A DNA stretch of 64,000 nucleotides from Caloranaerobacter sp050286925 (GCF_050286925.1 NZ_JBFWFX010000003.1:62001-126000), one strand, 5' to 3'. Numbered from the stretch's first letter, positions 50,098 to 59,993 are shown. The notes: generated by a model from the sequence alone, not told the origin. A program made the numbers and translations.

Positions 50098-51027
50098 ATG
50101 TTTAGAACTGTAATTTGCGATTTATTGAACATTCAATATCCGATTATACAAGGTGGTATGGCATGGGTTGCAACATCAGAGCTTGCTGCAGCTGTATCTA
50201 ATGCAGGTGGATTGGGGATAATTGGATGTGGCAACGCACCTGTTGATGTAATAGAAGAGGAAATATTTAAGATTAAGAAAATGACATCAAAACCGTTCGG
50301 TGTTAATGTTATGTTATTGTCCCCTTATGTTGATGAAATTATGGAGTTACTATATAGAGAAAAAGTTCCTGTAATAACGACAGGAGCAGGAAATCCTGGC
50401 AAATATATAGGCAGATTTAAAGAGATTGGTACAAAAGTGCTACCTGTAGTTCCTTCAGTTGCTCTTGCAAAGAGAATGGAAAAAGTAGGTGCGGATGCAT
50501 TAATTGTTGAAGGTACTGAGGCAGGTGGGCATATCGGAGAACTTACTACAATGGCTTTAGTGCCTCAAGTTGTTGATGCGGTTAATATACCTGTAATTGC
50601 GGCTGGAGGAATTGCTGATGGAAGAGGTTTTGTTGCAGCATTAGCTCTAGGTGCAAAAGGAGTACAGATTGGTACAAGGTTTGTTTGTACTAAAGAGTGT
50701 ATAGCACATGAGAATTATAAAAAAATGATACTTAAAGCGGGAGATAGAGATGCAGTAGTAACAGGAAGAGTTACAGGGCATCCTGTAAGATCTATTAAAA
50801 ATAAACTTACTAAAAAGTTTATAAAACTAGAAAAAGAAGGAGCAGATAAAGAGACGATTGAAAAGTTAGGGATAGGAACATTAAGAAATGCTGTTTTAAA
50901 TGGAGATGTTGAAAATGGTTCTGTAATGGCAGGACAGATTAGTGGATTAATTAAAGAAATTAAAACTTGTAAAGAAGTTATAGAAGATATAATTGCTGAG
51001 GCCAAAAAGGTTAAAGAAAGTTTATAG
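50098..51027 (+). CDS. fabK: Enoyl-ACP reductase II (FMN-dependent)
   Basis: This 309-residue TIM-barrel flavoprotein performs the last reduction in each elongation cycle. It opens with IQYPIIQGGMAWVATSELAAAVSNAGGLGIIG and has KPFGVNVMLL near 63, VEGTEAGGHIGELTT near 135 and VIAAGGIADGRGFVAALALGAKGVQIGTRF near 163-192. This family replaces triclosan-sensitive FabI in many Firmicutes. GGGAGGTG precedes the ATG, and fabD follows after 10 bases. Confidence 0.95.
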   Translation: MFRTVICDLLNIQYPIIQGGMAWVATSELAAAVSNAGGLGIIGCGNAPVDVIEEEIFKIKKMTSKPFGVNVMLLSPYVDEIMELLYREKVPVITTGAGNPGKYIGRFKEIGTKVLPVVPSVALAKRMEKVGADALIVEGTEAGGHIGELTTMALVPQVVDAVNIPVIAAGGIADGRGFVAALALGAKGVQIGTRFVCTKECIAHENYKKMILKAGDRDAVVTGRVTGHPVRSIKNKLTKKFIKLEKEGADKETIEKLGIGTLRNAVLNGDVENGSVMAGQISGLIKEIKTCKEVIEDIIAEAKKVKESL

Positions 51028-51037
51028 GAGTGATAAA

Positions 51038-51982
51038 ATGAGCAGAATTGCATTTATTTTTCCTGGTCAAGGAGCTCAATATGTTGGAATGGGAAGCGAT
51101 ATTGTTAAAAACTATAAAGTTGCAGCAGAAGTATTTGATATAGCAAATGAGAGTTTGGGATTTGATTTAAAAAGGCTTTGCTTTGAAGGACCTAGTGAAG
51201 AGTTAGTTAAAACTGAAAATACTCAGCCAGCTATTTTAACTACTTCAATTGCTATATTAAAAGTAGTTGATGAATTAGGTTTAAAGGCTGAAATAACTGC
51301 TGGATTGAGTTTAGGAGAGTATTCATCTTTGGTATATAGTGGTGCTTTTAAATTTGAGGAAGCGGTAAAACTTGTAAAGACTAGAGGTAAATTGATGCAG
51401 GAAACAGTGCCTTTTGGGGTAGGAACTATGGCTGCAATTATAGGATTAGAAAGAGAGGTAGTTGAAGAAGTAGTTAAAGAATCATGTGATGTAGGGATAG
51501 TTGAATGTGCAAATTATAATTGCCCTGGTCAAATAGTGATTTCTGGAGAAGTTAAAGCTGTTGAAAAAGCATGTGATATTGCTAAAGAAAAAGGGGCTAA
51601 GAAGGCTTTGAAGTTATCAGTAAGTGCTCCTTTCCATTCAAGTTTATTGAAACCAGCGGGAGATAGGCTAAGTGATGAGCTAAAAAAAGTTTCAATAGGA
51701 AAGATGAAAACAAAAATAGTTTCAAATGTAACAGCGAAGATTATCGAAAATGAAAATGAAATTAGAGAACTTTTATCAAAGCAGGTGTTTATGCCTGTAT
51801 TGTGGCAAGATAGTATTGAATTTATGATTAAATATGGAATCGATACATTTATAGAAATAGGTCCAGGTAAATCATTAAGCAGTTTTGTAAAGAAAACAGC
51901 AAAGAAATTAGGTACAAAGGTTACAACAATTAATGTTGAGAATATAGATACACTATCCAAATTAAATGAATTTTTAAGTTAA
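51038..51982 (+). CDS. fabD: Malonyl-CoA:ACP transacylase
   Basis: This 314-residue enzyme loads malonate onto ACP. It opens SRIAFIFPGQGAQYVGMG. The nucleophile elbow reads GLSLGEYSSL (Ser near 92), where E. coli has GHSLGEY, so the His before Ser is Leu here. The catalytic His is in SAPFHSSLLKPA near 200. ATG 51038 follows TAGGAGTG. The open frame runs 15 codons back into fabK, but without a ribosome site. Confidence 0.95.
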   Translation: MSRIAFIFPGQGAQYVGMGSDIVKNYKVAAEVFDIANESLGFDLKRLCFEGPSEELVKTENTQPAILTTSIAILKVVDELGLKAEITAGLSLGEYSSLVYSGAFKFEEAVKLVKTRGKLMQETVPFGVGTMAAIIGLEREVVEEVVKESCDVGIVECANYNCPGQIVISGEVKAVEKACDIAKEKGAKKALKLSVSAPFHSSLLKPAGDRLSDELKKVSIGKMKTKIVSNVTAKIIENENEIRELLSKQVFMPVLWQDSIEFMIKYGIDTFIEIGPGKSLSSFVKKTAKKLGTKVTTINVENIDTLSKLNEFLS

Positions 51983-51994
51983 GGAGCTGAGTTT

Positions 51995-52738
51995 ATGAAT
52001 CTAACTGGCAAGATAGCGCTTATAACAGGAGGTTCAAGAGGAATTGGCAAGGCTATAGCACTAAAATTAGCTTCTTTAGGAGCTAATATAGTTGTTAATT
52101 ATACAAAAAGTGATACTAAAGCTAAGGAAGTAATAAAATTGGCAGAGGAAATGGGAGTTAAAGCTATAGCAGTAAAGGCAGATATATCAAATAAAGACGA
52201 TGTAGAAAACTTTATAAATAAAGTTTTAGACGAATTTGGTAGAATTGATATTTTAGTAAATAATGCTGGAATAACTAGAGATAATTTGCTAATGAGAATG
52301 AAAGAAGAAGAGTGGGATGATGTAATCAATATTAATTTAAAAGGAACATTTAATGTTACTAAGGCAGCGATTAGGACTATGATGAAACAAAAAAGTGGAA
52401 GTATCATAAATGTAGCTTCAGTAGTAGGTATTACAGGTAATCAGGGGCAATGTAATTATGCTGCTTCTAAAGCTGGAATAATAGGATTTACTAAATCAAT
52501 TGCTAAAGAAGTGGCTAAGAAAAAAGTAAGAGTGAATGCAATAGCTCCAGGGTTTATAAAGACTGACATGACAGATAAATTACCAGATAAAGTAAAGGAA
52601 GAATACTTAAGCAAAATACCTTTGAATAGATTAGGAGAACCTGAGGATATAGCTAATGCAGTTGCATTTCTAGCGAGTGATCTATCTTCTTACATAACAG
52701 GTCAAGTTTTAATTGTAGATGGAGGATTATTAATATAA
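51995..52738 (+). CDS. fabG: 3-oxoacyl-ACP reductase
   Basis: This is a 247-residue short-chain dehydrogenase using NADPH. The cofactor motif ITGGSRGIGKAIA lies near 9-21, NNAG near 87, the catalytic Ser in NVASVVGITGNQGQ near 141 and YxxxK as YAASK near 154-158. PGFIKTDMTDKLP near 184 and the end GQVLIVDGGLLI match FabG. AAGGAGCTG precedes the ATG, 12 bases after fabD. Confidence 0.96.
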   Translation: MNLTGKIALITGGSRGIGKAIALKLASLGANIVVNYTKSDTKAKEVIKLAEEMGVKAIAVKADISNKDDVENFINKVLDEFGRIDILVNNAGITRDNLLMRMKEEEWDDVININLKGTFNVTKAAIRTMMKQKSGSIINVASVVGITGNQGQCNYAASKAGIIGFTKSIAKEVAKKKVRVNAIAPGFIKTDMTDKLPDKVKEEYLSKIPLNRLGEPEDIANAVAFLASDLSSYITGQVLIVDGGLLI

Positions 52739-52771
52739 ATCATTGTAATAATATTGAAGGGAGGTGTAAGT

Positions 52772-53002
52772 ATGGTATTTGAAAAACTTAAGAAAATAAT
52801 AGCTGAACAGCTAGAGGTTGAGGAAGATGAAATAAAAATGGAATCATCTTTTCAAGACGACCTTGATGCAGACTCTCTTGATGTAGTTGAACTTATTATG
52901 GCTATTGAAGATGAGTTTGATTTAGAAATTCCAGATGAGGAAGCAGAAAAGATAAAAACTGTTAAAGATGCAGTTGAGTACATTCAAAATAACATGAAGT
53001 AA
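52772..53002 (+). CDS. acpP: Acyl carrier protein
   Basis: This is a 76-residue acidic helical protein. The phosphopantetheine attachment motif is DADSLDVVELIMAIEDEF, with Ser near 35. ATG 52772 follows GGGAGGTG by 7 bases; the upstream open frame (from 52754) overlaps that site. The ACP supplied here serves FabH/FabD/FabG/FabK/FabF and PlsX. A hairpin follows before fabF. Confidence 0.97.
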   Translation: MVFEKLKKIIAEQLEVEEDEIKMESSFQDDLDADSLDVVELIMAIEDEFDLEIPDEEAEKIKTVKDAVEYIQNNMK

Positions 53003-53014
53003 TTATGAAATAAT

Positions 53015-53040
53015 GGTCCCGATTTTTTCGGGACCTTAAA
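53015..53040 (+). terminator. GC-rich hairpin between acpP and fabF
   Basis: GGTCCCGA (53015-53022) pairs perfectly with TCGGGACC (53028-53035). It is followed by TTAAAAATAG, not a T-run. It may protect the 3' end of abundant acpP mRNA or act as a processing or partial termination site. Confidence 0.6.
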
Positions 53041-53080
53041 AATAGATTTCTATTAACTAGACATTTTAGGAGGTTAAACC

Positions 53081-54319
53081 ATGATGAGAAGGGTGGTTAT
53101 TACCGGTATAGGTATAATAAGTCCAATCGGAATTGGAATAGAAGAATTTTGGGGTGCTATTAAAGAAGGTAAAAATGGTGTTGATTATATAACGAAATTT
53201 GATACTGAAGGTTATTCTACAAAAATAGCAGCAGAAGTAAAGGATTTTAAGCCTGAAGATTACATGGATAAAAAAGAGGCAAAAAGGATGGATAGGTTTA
53301 CTCAATTTGCAGTCGCTGCAAGTAAATTAGCTGTAGAAGATGCTCAGTTAAAATTAGATTCGATAAATAAAGAGAGATTTGGAGTTATAATAGGTTCTGG
53401 TGTTGGTGGATTAGCTACGCTTGAAGAGCAACATGAAAAATTATTAAAAAAAGGTCCTAAACGAATAAGTCCTTTTTTTATACCTATGATGATTAGTAAT
53501 ATGGCAGCTGGGCAAATAGCTATTTTATTAGGTGCAAAAGGGCCAAATGAAACAGTTGTTTCTGCATGTGCTTCTTCGACAAATGCTATAGGTGATAGTT
53601 TCAAGATAATTCAGCGAGGAGATGCAGATATAATTATTACAGGTGGTGCCGAAGCTGCAATTACACCATTGGCTTTAGCTGGTTTTTCTTCTATGAAAGC
53701 ATTATCAACTAATAATGATAATCCTAAACTAGCTAGTAGACCATTTGATAAGAATAGAGATGGTTTTGTAATGGGAGAAGGTTCAGCAATTCTTATTTTA
53801 GAAGAATTAAATCATGCTTTAAATAGAGGAGCTAAAATATATGGAGAAATTGTAGGATATGGTATGACATGTGATGCTTATCATATAACTGCACCAGCAG
53901 AAAATGGAGAAGGAGCAGCTAGAGCTATGAAATTAGCTTTAGATGACGCAGGTATAAAACCAAATGTGATAGATTATATAAATGCTCATGGAACATCTAC
54001 GCCATATAATGATAAGTTTGAGACTGCTGCTATTAAAGAAGTTTTTAAAGATCATGCTTACAAACTAAAAGTAAGTTCTACTAAATCAATGACTGGGCAC
54101 TTATTAGGTGCTGCTGGTGGGCTTGAAGGAGCAGTGTGTGCTTTAACAGTATATCATGATTTTATACCACCTACAATTAATTATAATACAAAAGATGAAG
54201 AATGTGATTTAGATTATGTGCCTAATAAAGGAATAGAACAAAAAGTAATCTATGCAATGTCAAATTCTCTAGGCTTTGGTGGTCATAACGCTTCTATTAT
54301 AATAAAAAAATATGTTTAG
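53081..54319 (+). CDS. fabF: Beta-ketoacyl-ACP synthase II
   Basis: This 412-residue elongating synthase opens MMRRVVITGIGIISPIG. The catalytic Cys is in VSACASSTNAIGD near 163, His in NAHGTSTPYND near 302 and His in KSMTGHLLGAAGGLE near 338. SLGFGGHNASII closes the protein. TTAGGAGGT lies 7 bases before the ATG. It is the last gene of the fapR operon; no fabZ or acetyl-CoA carboxylase genes follow, so these steps are encoded elsewhere. Confidence 0.96.
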   Translation: MMRRVVITGIGIISPIGIGIEEFWGAIKEGKNGVDYITKFDTEGYSTKIAAEVKDFKPEDYMDKKEAKRMDRFTQFAVAASKLAVEDAQLKLDSINKERFGVIIGSGVGGLATLEEQHEKLLKKGPKRISPFFIPMMISNMAAGQIAILLGAKGPNETVVSACASSTNAIGDSFKIIQRGDADIIITGGAEAAITPLALAGFSSMKALSTNNDNPKLASRPFDKNRDGFVMGEGSAILILEELNHALNRGAKIYGEIVGYGMTCDAYHITAPAENGEGAARAMKLALDDAGIKPNVIDYINAHGTSTPYNDKFETAAIKEVFKDHAYKLKVSSTKSMTGHLLGAAGGLEGAVCALTVYHDFIPPTINYNTKDEECDLDYVPNKGIEQKVIYAMSNSLGFGGHNASIIIKKYV

Positions 54320-54320
54320 T

Positions 54321-54352
54321 AAAAAAGACTAGGTTTTTGCCTAGTCTTTTTT
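54321..54352 (+). terminator. Strong intrinsic terminator ending the fab operon
   Basis: AAAAAAGACTAGG pairs with CCTAGTCTTTTTT over a short T-rich loop. The A-run and T-run make it a clear terminator. The 138 bases from here to rnc show no further feature. Confidence 0.92.
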
Positions 54353-54490
54353 ACTGAATTATCACTTTACAATTTTTAAAATAGCAAATAACTGATTAGA
54401 TTTAAAAACCATTTGCATGTAAATAATAGTATGTAGTAAACTATTAATGAGATAAAGGCAAATTGTTTTAAATCAGTTTGGAGGTAGATT

Positions 54491-55213
54491 ATGTCTTTAG
54501 ATAATGAACGAATGAAATTATTAGATGAATTACAGAATAAAATTGGATATAGATTTCATAATATAAATCTTCTTAATAGAGCGTTAACACATAGTTCATA
54601 TGCTAATGAGCATAGAAGATTGAAAATTAAATATAATGAAAGATTAGAGTTTCTCGGCGATTCGGTATTAAGTTTAGTTGTAAGCGATTATATATTTGAA
54701 AAGTATCCTAAATTTCCTGAAGGAGAACTGACAAAATTAAGAGCTGTCATTGTATGTGAAACGTCTTTATCAACAGTAGCGAAGAAATTGAATTTGGGCA
54801 AGTATCTTTTGTTAGGAAAAGGAGAAGAAGCTACTGGTGGAAGAGAAAGAATATCTATTTTAGCAGATACACTAGAAGCTTTGATAGGTTCGATATATTT
54901 AGATGGTGGGCTTGGAGAAGCTAGAAAATTTATATTAAATGTATTGAAAAATATAATTGAAGATGCTGTAGAAGGAAAGATTTTGATTGACTATAAGACT
55001 CAATTACAAGAAATAATTCAAAAAAGTAGTAAATCAGGTGTTTGTTATAATGTAATGAATGAATATGGTCCAGATCATAATAAAATTTTTCAAGTTAAAG
55101 TTTCTTTAAACAATCAAGTATTAGGTGAGGGGGTTGGCCGTAGTAAAAAAGATGCTGAACAATGTGCGGCTAAAAATGCTCTAATAAGGTTAGGTGTTTT
55201 AAATGGGGACTAG
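54491..55213 (+). CDS. rnc: Ribonuclease III
   Basis: This 240-residue endonuclease cuts double-stranded RNA in rRNA and mRNA processing. The signature ERLEFLGDSVLSLVVSDYIF lies near 50-69, TLEALIGSIYLDGG (second metal site) near 125, and a dsRNA-binding domain spans about 165-238, ending KKDAEQCAAKNALIRLG. TTTGGAGGT precedes the ATG. In many Firmicutes rnc follows acpP and precedes smc; here fabF and a radical SAM gene flank it. The next gene overlaps its end by 11 bases. Confidence 0.96.
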   Translation: MSLDNERMKLLDELQNKIGYRFHNINLLNRALTHSSYANEHRRLKIKYNERLEFLGDSVLSLVVSDYIFEKYPKFPEGELTKLRAVIVCETSLSTVAKKLNLGKYLLLGKGEEATGGRERISILADTLEALIGSIYLDGGLGEARKFILNVLKNIIEDAVEGKILIDYKTQLQEIIQKSSKSGVCYNVMNEYGPDHNKIFQVKVSLNNQVLGEGVGRSKKDAEQCAAKNALIRLGVLNGD

Positions 55214-56294
55214 AAAAAAAATAATACCCATTTTTGTACCGCATAAAGGATGTCCACATGATTGTGTTTTTTGTAATCAGAAGAAAATAGCAGGGCAAAT
55301 CAAAGATATAACGGCTATTGAAATAGAAGAAACGATTGATAAATTTTTAAAGACTATTCCTCTTAGTACAAAAGAAATAGAAGTGGCCTTCTTTGGTGGA
55401 AGTTTTACTGGGATTGATATTGAGCAACAAGAAGAGTTTTTAAATATAGTGTATAATTATAAAAAGAGGGGATTAATAGACAAAATTAGATTGTCGACAA
55501 GACCTGATTATATAAATGATTCTATCCTTACATTATTGAAAAAGTATGATGTAGATATTATTGAGTTAGGAGTTCAATCATTAGATGAAGAAGTTTTAAT
55601 AAAGAGTAATAGAGGACATACTGTTAATGATGTAATTGATGCAGTTAATTTAATAAAAAGTTGGAATTTTGAATTGGGATTGCAATTTATGATAGGTTTA
55701 CCAGGTGATACTAAAGAAAAAGCAATTAATACTGCTTTAAATATTATTAATCTTAAACCAGATTTTGTTAGATTGTATCCAACATTAGTAATTAAGGATA
55801 CTTATTTAGAATATATGTACTCTTTAGGTAAATACAAACCATTGACTTTAGAGGAAGCCGTTGATATTTGTACAGACATATTAATTTTATTTAATTACTA
55901 CAAAATACCAGTTATTAGAATAGGATTGCAACCGACAGAAAACATTTCTTTAGGAGGAGATGTTTTAGCAGGTCCATATCACCCTTCAATTAGGCAGTTA
56001 GTTGAATCAAATATATATAAAATAATTTTAGAAGAATTTATAAATGAAAATGAAATTAAAAATGTTTCAATATTAATTGAAATTAATAGTAAATTAGTAT
56101 CAAACTTAGTTGGACAAAAATCAAGTAATGTTAAATATTTTAAAGATAGATATAATATAATTATTAAACTAAAAAAATCAGAGTTACCTTTAGAAATATT
56201 AAAGATATATGTTAACGAAATATGTTATGAAGTAGCTGTTAGAAGATATATGGAAAAATATCTTAAAAGGAAGGGTTTTATTCTACTTGAGTAG
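55203..56294 (+). CDS. Radical SAM protein, Elp3-like (function unknown)
   Basis: This 363-residue protein has the radical SAM cluster motif CPHDCVFC (near 17-24), the FFGGSFTGI stretch near 63, STRPDYIN near 98 and ELGVQSLDEEVLIKSNRGH near 119-137. These are shared with the Elp3/YhcC radical SAM group. No GNAT acetyltransferase domain is present, so it is not a full Elp3. A tRNA modification or coproporphyrinogen-like role is possible but unproven. It is translationally coupled to rnc (11-base overlap) and precedes smc, a common clostridial order. Confidence 0.85.
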   Translation: MGTRKKIIPIFVPHKGCPHDCVFCNQKKIAGQIKDITAIEIEETIDKFLKTIPLSTKEIEVAFFGGSFTGIDIEQQEEFLNIVYNYKKRGLIDKIRLSTRPDYINDSILTLLKKYDVDIIELGVQSLDEEVLIKSNRGHTVNDVIDAVNLIKSWNFELGLQFMIGLPGDTKEKAINTALNIINLKPDFVRLYPTLVIKDTYLEYMYSLGKYKPLTLEEAVDICTDILILFNYYKIPVIRIGLQPTENISLGGDVLAGPYHPSIRQLVESNIYKIILEEFINENEIKNVSILIEINSKLVSNLVGQKSSNVKYFKDRYNIIIKLKKSELPLEILKIYVNEICYEVAVRRYMEKYLKRKGFILLE

Positions 56295-56333
56295 AATATA
56301 TCTGTGTATTAGTGAAAACAGATATAATTATAT

Positions 56334-56362
56334 GGGTTTCCGAATTTCTTGGAAACCTTTTA
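56334..56362 (+). terminator. Hairpin and T-rich terminator before smc
   Basis: GGTTTCC (56335-56341) pairs with GGAAACC (56351-56357), followed by TTTTATTTC. Confidence 0.75.
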
Positions 56363-56411
56363 TTTCTTATGCAGTTTAACTTTAGCAAACTAAATAAAAG
56401 AGGTGTTAAAC

Positions 56412-59400
56412 TTGTTTTTAAAGAGGATAGAAATACAAGGTTTTAAGTCATTTGCAGATAAAACTGAGATTGAACTTAATGGAGGGATTACCTGTGTAGT
56501 TGGGCCTAATGGTAGTGGTAAGAGTAATATATCTGATGCTATTAGATGGGTTTTAGGAGAACAGAGTGCTAAAACATTAAGAGGTAGTAAAATGGAAGAT
56601 GTCATTTTTTCAGGAACTTCTAAGAGGAGACCACTCGGTTTTGCTGAAGTTACTTTAGTATTCGATAATAAGGATGGGAGTTTACCTATAGACTATTCAG
56701 AAGTATGTATAACTAGAAGATTATTTCGTTCAGGAGAAAGTGAATATTATATAAATAAAAATTCATGTAGATTAAAAGATATTAAGGAACTTTTTATGGA
56801 TACTGGTATAGGAAAAGATGGATATTCGATAATTGGACAAGGCAGGATTGATGAAATACTAAGTTCTAAGTCAGAAGATAGAAGAAATATTTTTGAAGAG
56901 GCAGCAGGGATAGTTAAATTCAAAACAAGAAAAGAAGAAGCAGAGAAAAAGCTTAAAAGAACTAAAGAGAATATTACACGAATTAATGATATATTAAATG
57001 AGATTGAAGGTCAGTTATCTCCATTAAAAATACAAGCGGAAAAGGCTAAAAAATATCTTGAACTTGCAGAAACATTAAAAGATTTAGAAGTTAATTTATA
57101 TTTAAGAGAAATAGATAGGTTGAAAGGGCAGATAGATCATATAGAAAAACAGAAAAATGTAATTCAAGAACAATTAAAATATAATGAGGAAAGACGGGAA
57201 ATATTAGAAAGCAAGTATAACAAAGTAAAAAATGAAATTGAAAAAATGGAGAAAAATATAGAAATCATACAAAATAATAGGTATGATGTTCAAAATAAAA
57301 TTGAGAAAATTGATGGTGAGATAAGATTATGCGATGAAAAAACAGAAATTTTGAAAAAAGAACAAAACAAGATAAGTAATAATATAGAGAAATTAGTAAA
57401 ACGGCAAAACGAGATTGAAACAGAAAAACTTAAACTTGTCAATAGCAAAGAAAAGTTAAGTGAGAAGATTAGCAGCTTAAGATCTGAACTAAATGAACGT
57501 TTGAATAAATTGGACAAACTAGATGATGAAATAAAGAGTAAAGAAAGAGGAATAGAAAATAAAAAGGATGCTGTTATCCAATTATTAAATAATATTACTG
57601 AAATTAAAAGTAAGATAAATAGTATTAAGACTTTTATTATAAATATTGATAAGAGAATTAAACAGATTGATAAAGAAATTGATGAATTAGTTTATAAAAA
57701 AAGTGATGCTGAAGCTAAAATTGAAAATATTGATTCGGAAATACAACTGCTTAATTACAAATTAAATAAAATAACTGATTTGAAACATTCATTAATGAAT
57801 GATAAGGAAAAGCTAGAAGAAAAATTTAGAAATATTAATATGCAATTGGAACAAATAAAGGGTGAAATCCAAGCTAAAGTATCTAAATATAACCTTTTAA
57901 AAGAAATGAAAGAAAGTTATGATGGATTTTATAAAAGTGTGAAGAATGTACTTAAAGCAATTAAAAAAGATAGGCAATTAGGAGAAGGAGTAAGAGGGGT
58001 AGTTGCTGAATTATTAAGGGTTGATAAGAAATATGAAGTAGCAATTGAAATAGCGCTTGGTTCAGCATTACAAAATATTGTTACTGATTCAGAAAACGAA
58101 GCTAAGAGGATTATAAAATATTTAAAAGAAAATAAGTTAGGTAGAGTCACTTTTTTACCAATGACATCTATCAGAGGTAAGGGATTAAAGTCTGATGAAG
58201 AAGAGATAATAAAAACAAATGGAGTTATAGGTATCGCTTCAAAGCTAATAGAAATTGATGAAGAGTATAGAGAAATCTTTGAATATCTACTTGGAAGAGT
58301 AGTTATTGTAGAAACAATTGATGATGGCATCAGAATTTCTAAAAAATTAAAGTATTCAATGAAGGTAGTTTCATTAGATGGAGAAGTTATAAACCCAGGA
58401 GGTTCAATTACTGGGGGAAGCTTAAGTTCTAAGAATGTAAGATTATTAAGCAGAGAAAGAGAGCTTAATGATTTAGGTAAACAAATAATAGAGCTTAAAG
58501 AAGTATATAAGAGTTTAGAGATAAAATCTAAAAATATAAATGATGAATTATTTAAGTTAAATTCTGAGTTAGAAAAGAGTGAAAAGGATATCAACAGGTT
58601 AAATTTAGATATTTCAAATTTCGAGAATAGCAAACTTCAGAAGGAGAGAGAAAGACAAAATTTAATTGATTTAATAGAAAAATATAATAATGAGAAAAAA
58701 CAATTATTAAGCGAAATGATGGAGTTGAATAAAGAAATTGAGAATTTGAGTTTAGATTTGAAAAACAGTGAAAGTAGATATAACTTAAGTAAAACAGAAA
58801 TTGATAATTTAGTAAATAATTTTGAAAAAAATAAATTAGAACGAGATGATTTATCAAAATATTTAACTGATATTAAAGTAAATTTGGCTTCTTGCGAACA
58901 AGAAATGAAAGGGATTGACGAGTCATTTTTGAAACTTGATGAGGAGTATAAAAGAATTGCTAATGATATAGAAAATTTTGAAAGTGAATCAGAAAAAATT
59001 AGAGAAAATATTAAGAAGTTACAAGATCAAAGGACAATGCTTATTGTTAAAAAGAATGAGCTATCTCAAGAACTTTTAGAATATGATATTAGACTCAAAG
59101 AGATAAAAAGTGATAAAAATAATTTTATGCAGTCATTTTATAATGAACAAGAAAAGATAAAAGAAATGAATAAGAAGATAAATGAGTTACAGTCAAGTAA
59201 AAATACTCTAGATATTAAACTTGCACGATATAATATGCAACTTGAAAATTATACTAATAAGTTATGGGATGATTATGAACTTTCATATCAAATGGCTTTA
59301 AATTATAAAAAGGAATTAGAAAATGTAACTAAAGTTCAAAATGAAATTAGAGATTTAAAAAGAAAAATAAAATCTTTAGGAGAAATAAATGTTAGCTCTA

Positions 59401-59993
59401 TTGAAGAATTTGAAAGAGTAAATGATAGATTTAAATTTCTTACTGAACAAAAAAATGATTTAATAAAAGCAGAACAGTCTTTAAATAAAGTTATCAAAGA
59501 TATGGAAAGAAAAATGATAGAGCAATTTAGTATTAATTTTGAAAAGATTAGGAAGAATTTTAGTGAGGTTTTTGAAAAGCTATTTGGCGGAGGAAAAGCT
59601 GATATATATTTAGAAGATAAAGAAAATGTCTTGACAAGTGGAATAGAAATTATAGCACAACCTCCAGGTAAGAAATTGCAAAGTTTATCACTGCTATCTG
59701 GAGGAGAAAAAGCTTTAACAGCTATTGCTTTACTTTTTGCTATATTAAAGACTAAACCAACACCTTTCTGTATTTTAGATGAGATTGAAGCTGCTTTAGA
59801 TGAAGCAAATGTGTTTAGATTTGCTGATTATTTAAAAGACTTTTCAGAAAACACTCAATTTATTGTCATAACTCATAGAAAGGGTACTATGGAAGCAGCA
59901 GATTCTTTATATGGTGTTACAATGGAAGAGGAAGGTGTTACTAAACTAGTATCAGTTAAATTATCGGAAAAAATTAACGAAAAAGCTAGCTAA
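56412..59993 (+). CDS. smc: Chromosome segregation ATPase SMC
   Basis: This protein of about 1193 residues has a split ABC head: Walker A GPNGSGKSN near 31 at the N-terminus, then LSGGEKALTAIALLFAI near 1095 and Walker B FCILDEIEAALDEANV near 1120. Two long antiparallel coiled coils flank the hinge (about 510-680, with GVRGVVAELLRVDKKYEVAIE and VSLDGEVINPGGSITGG). With ScpAB it compacts and resolves chromosomes. The start is most likely TTG 56412 (MFLKRIEIQGFKSFADK), 6 bases after AGAGGTG; GTG 56403 overlaps that site. ftsY follows after 12 bases. Confidence 0.96.
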   Translation: MFLKRIEIQGFKSFADKTEIELNGGITCVVGPNGSGKSNISDAIRWVLGEQSAKTLRGSKMEDVIFSGTSKRRPLGFAEVTLVFDNKDGSLPIDYSEVCITRRLFRSGESEYYINKNSCRLKDIKELFMDTGIGKDGYSIIGQGRIDEILSSKSEDRRNIFEEAAGIVKFKTRKEEAEKKLKRTKENITRINDILNEIEGQLSPLKIQAEKAKKYLELAETLKDLEVNLYLREIDRLKGQIDHIEKQKNVIQEQLKYNEERREILESKYNKVKNEIEKMEKNIEIIQNNRYDVQNKIEKIDGEIRLCDEKTEILKKEQNKISNNIEKLVKRQNEIETEKLKLVNSKEKLSEKISSLRSELNERLNKLDKLDDEIKSKERGIENKKDAVIQLLNNITEIKSKINSIKTFIINIDKRIKQIDKEIDELVYKKSDAEAKIENIDSEIQLLNYKLNKITDLKHSLMNDKEKLEEKFRNINMQLEQIKGEIQAKVSKYNLLKEMKESYDGFYKSVKNVLKAIKKDRQLGEGVRGVVAELLRVDKKYEVAIEIALGSALQNIVTDSENEAKRIIKYLKENKLGRVTFLPMTSIRGKGLKSDEEEIIKTNGVIGIASKLIEIDEEYREIFEYLLGRVVIVETIDDGIRISKKLKYSMKVVSLDGEVINPGGSITGGSLSSKNVRLLSRERELNDLGKQIIELKEVYKSLEIKSKNINDELFKLNSELEKSEKDINRLNLDISNFENSKLQKERERQNLIDLIEKYNNEKKQLLSEMMELNKEIENLSLDLKNSESRYNLSKTEIDNLVNNFEKNKLERDDLSKYLTDIKVNLASCEQEMKGIDESFLKLDEEYKRIANDIENFESESEKIRENIKKLQDQRTMLIVKKNELSQELLEYDIRLKEIKSDKNNFMQSFYNEQEKIKEMNKKINELQSSKNTLDIKLARYNMQLENYTNKLWDDYELSYQMALNYKKELENVTKVQNEIRDLKRKIKSLGEINVSSIEEFERVNDRFKFLTEQKNDLIKAEQSLNKVIKDMERKMIEQFSINFEKIRKNFSEVFEKLFGGGKADIYLEDKENVLTSGIEIIAQPPGKKLQSLSLLSGGEKALTAIALLFAILKTKPTPFCILDEIEAALDEANVFRFADYLKDFSENTQFIVITHRKGTMEAADSLYGVTMEEEGVTKLVSVKLSEKINEKAS

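Noticed and set aside
57929..58633. 234-codon open frame on the minus strand within smc
   Set aside because: It is antisense to the well-supported SMC hinge region; composition is Ser/Leu/Ile/Phe-rich as expected for the complement of an AT-rich coiled-coil gene.
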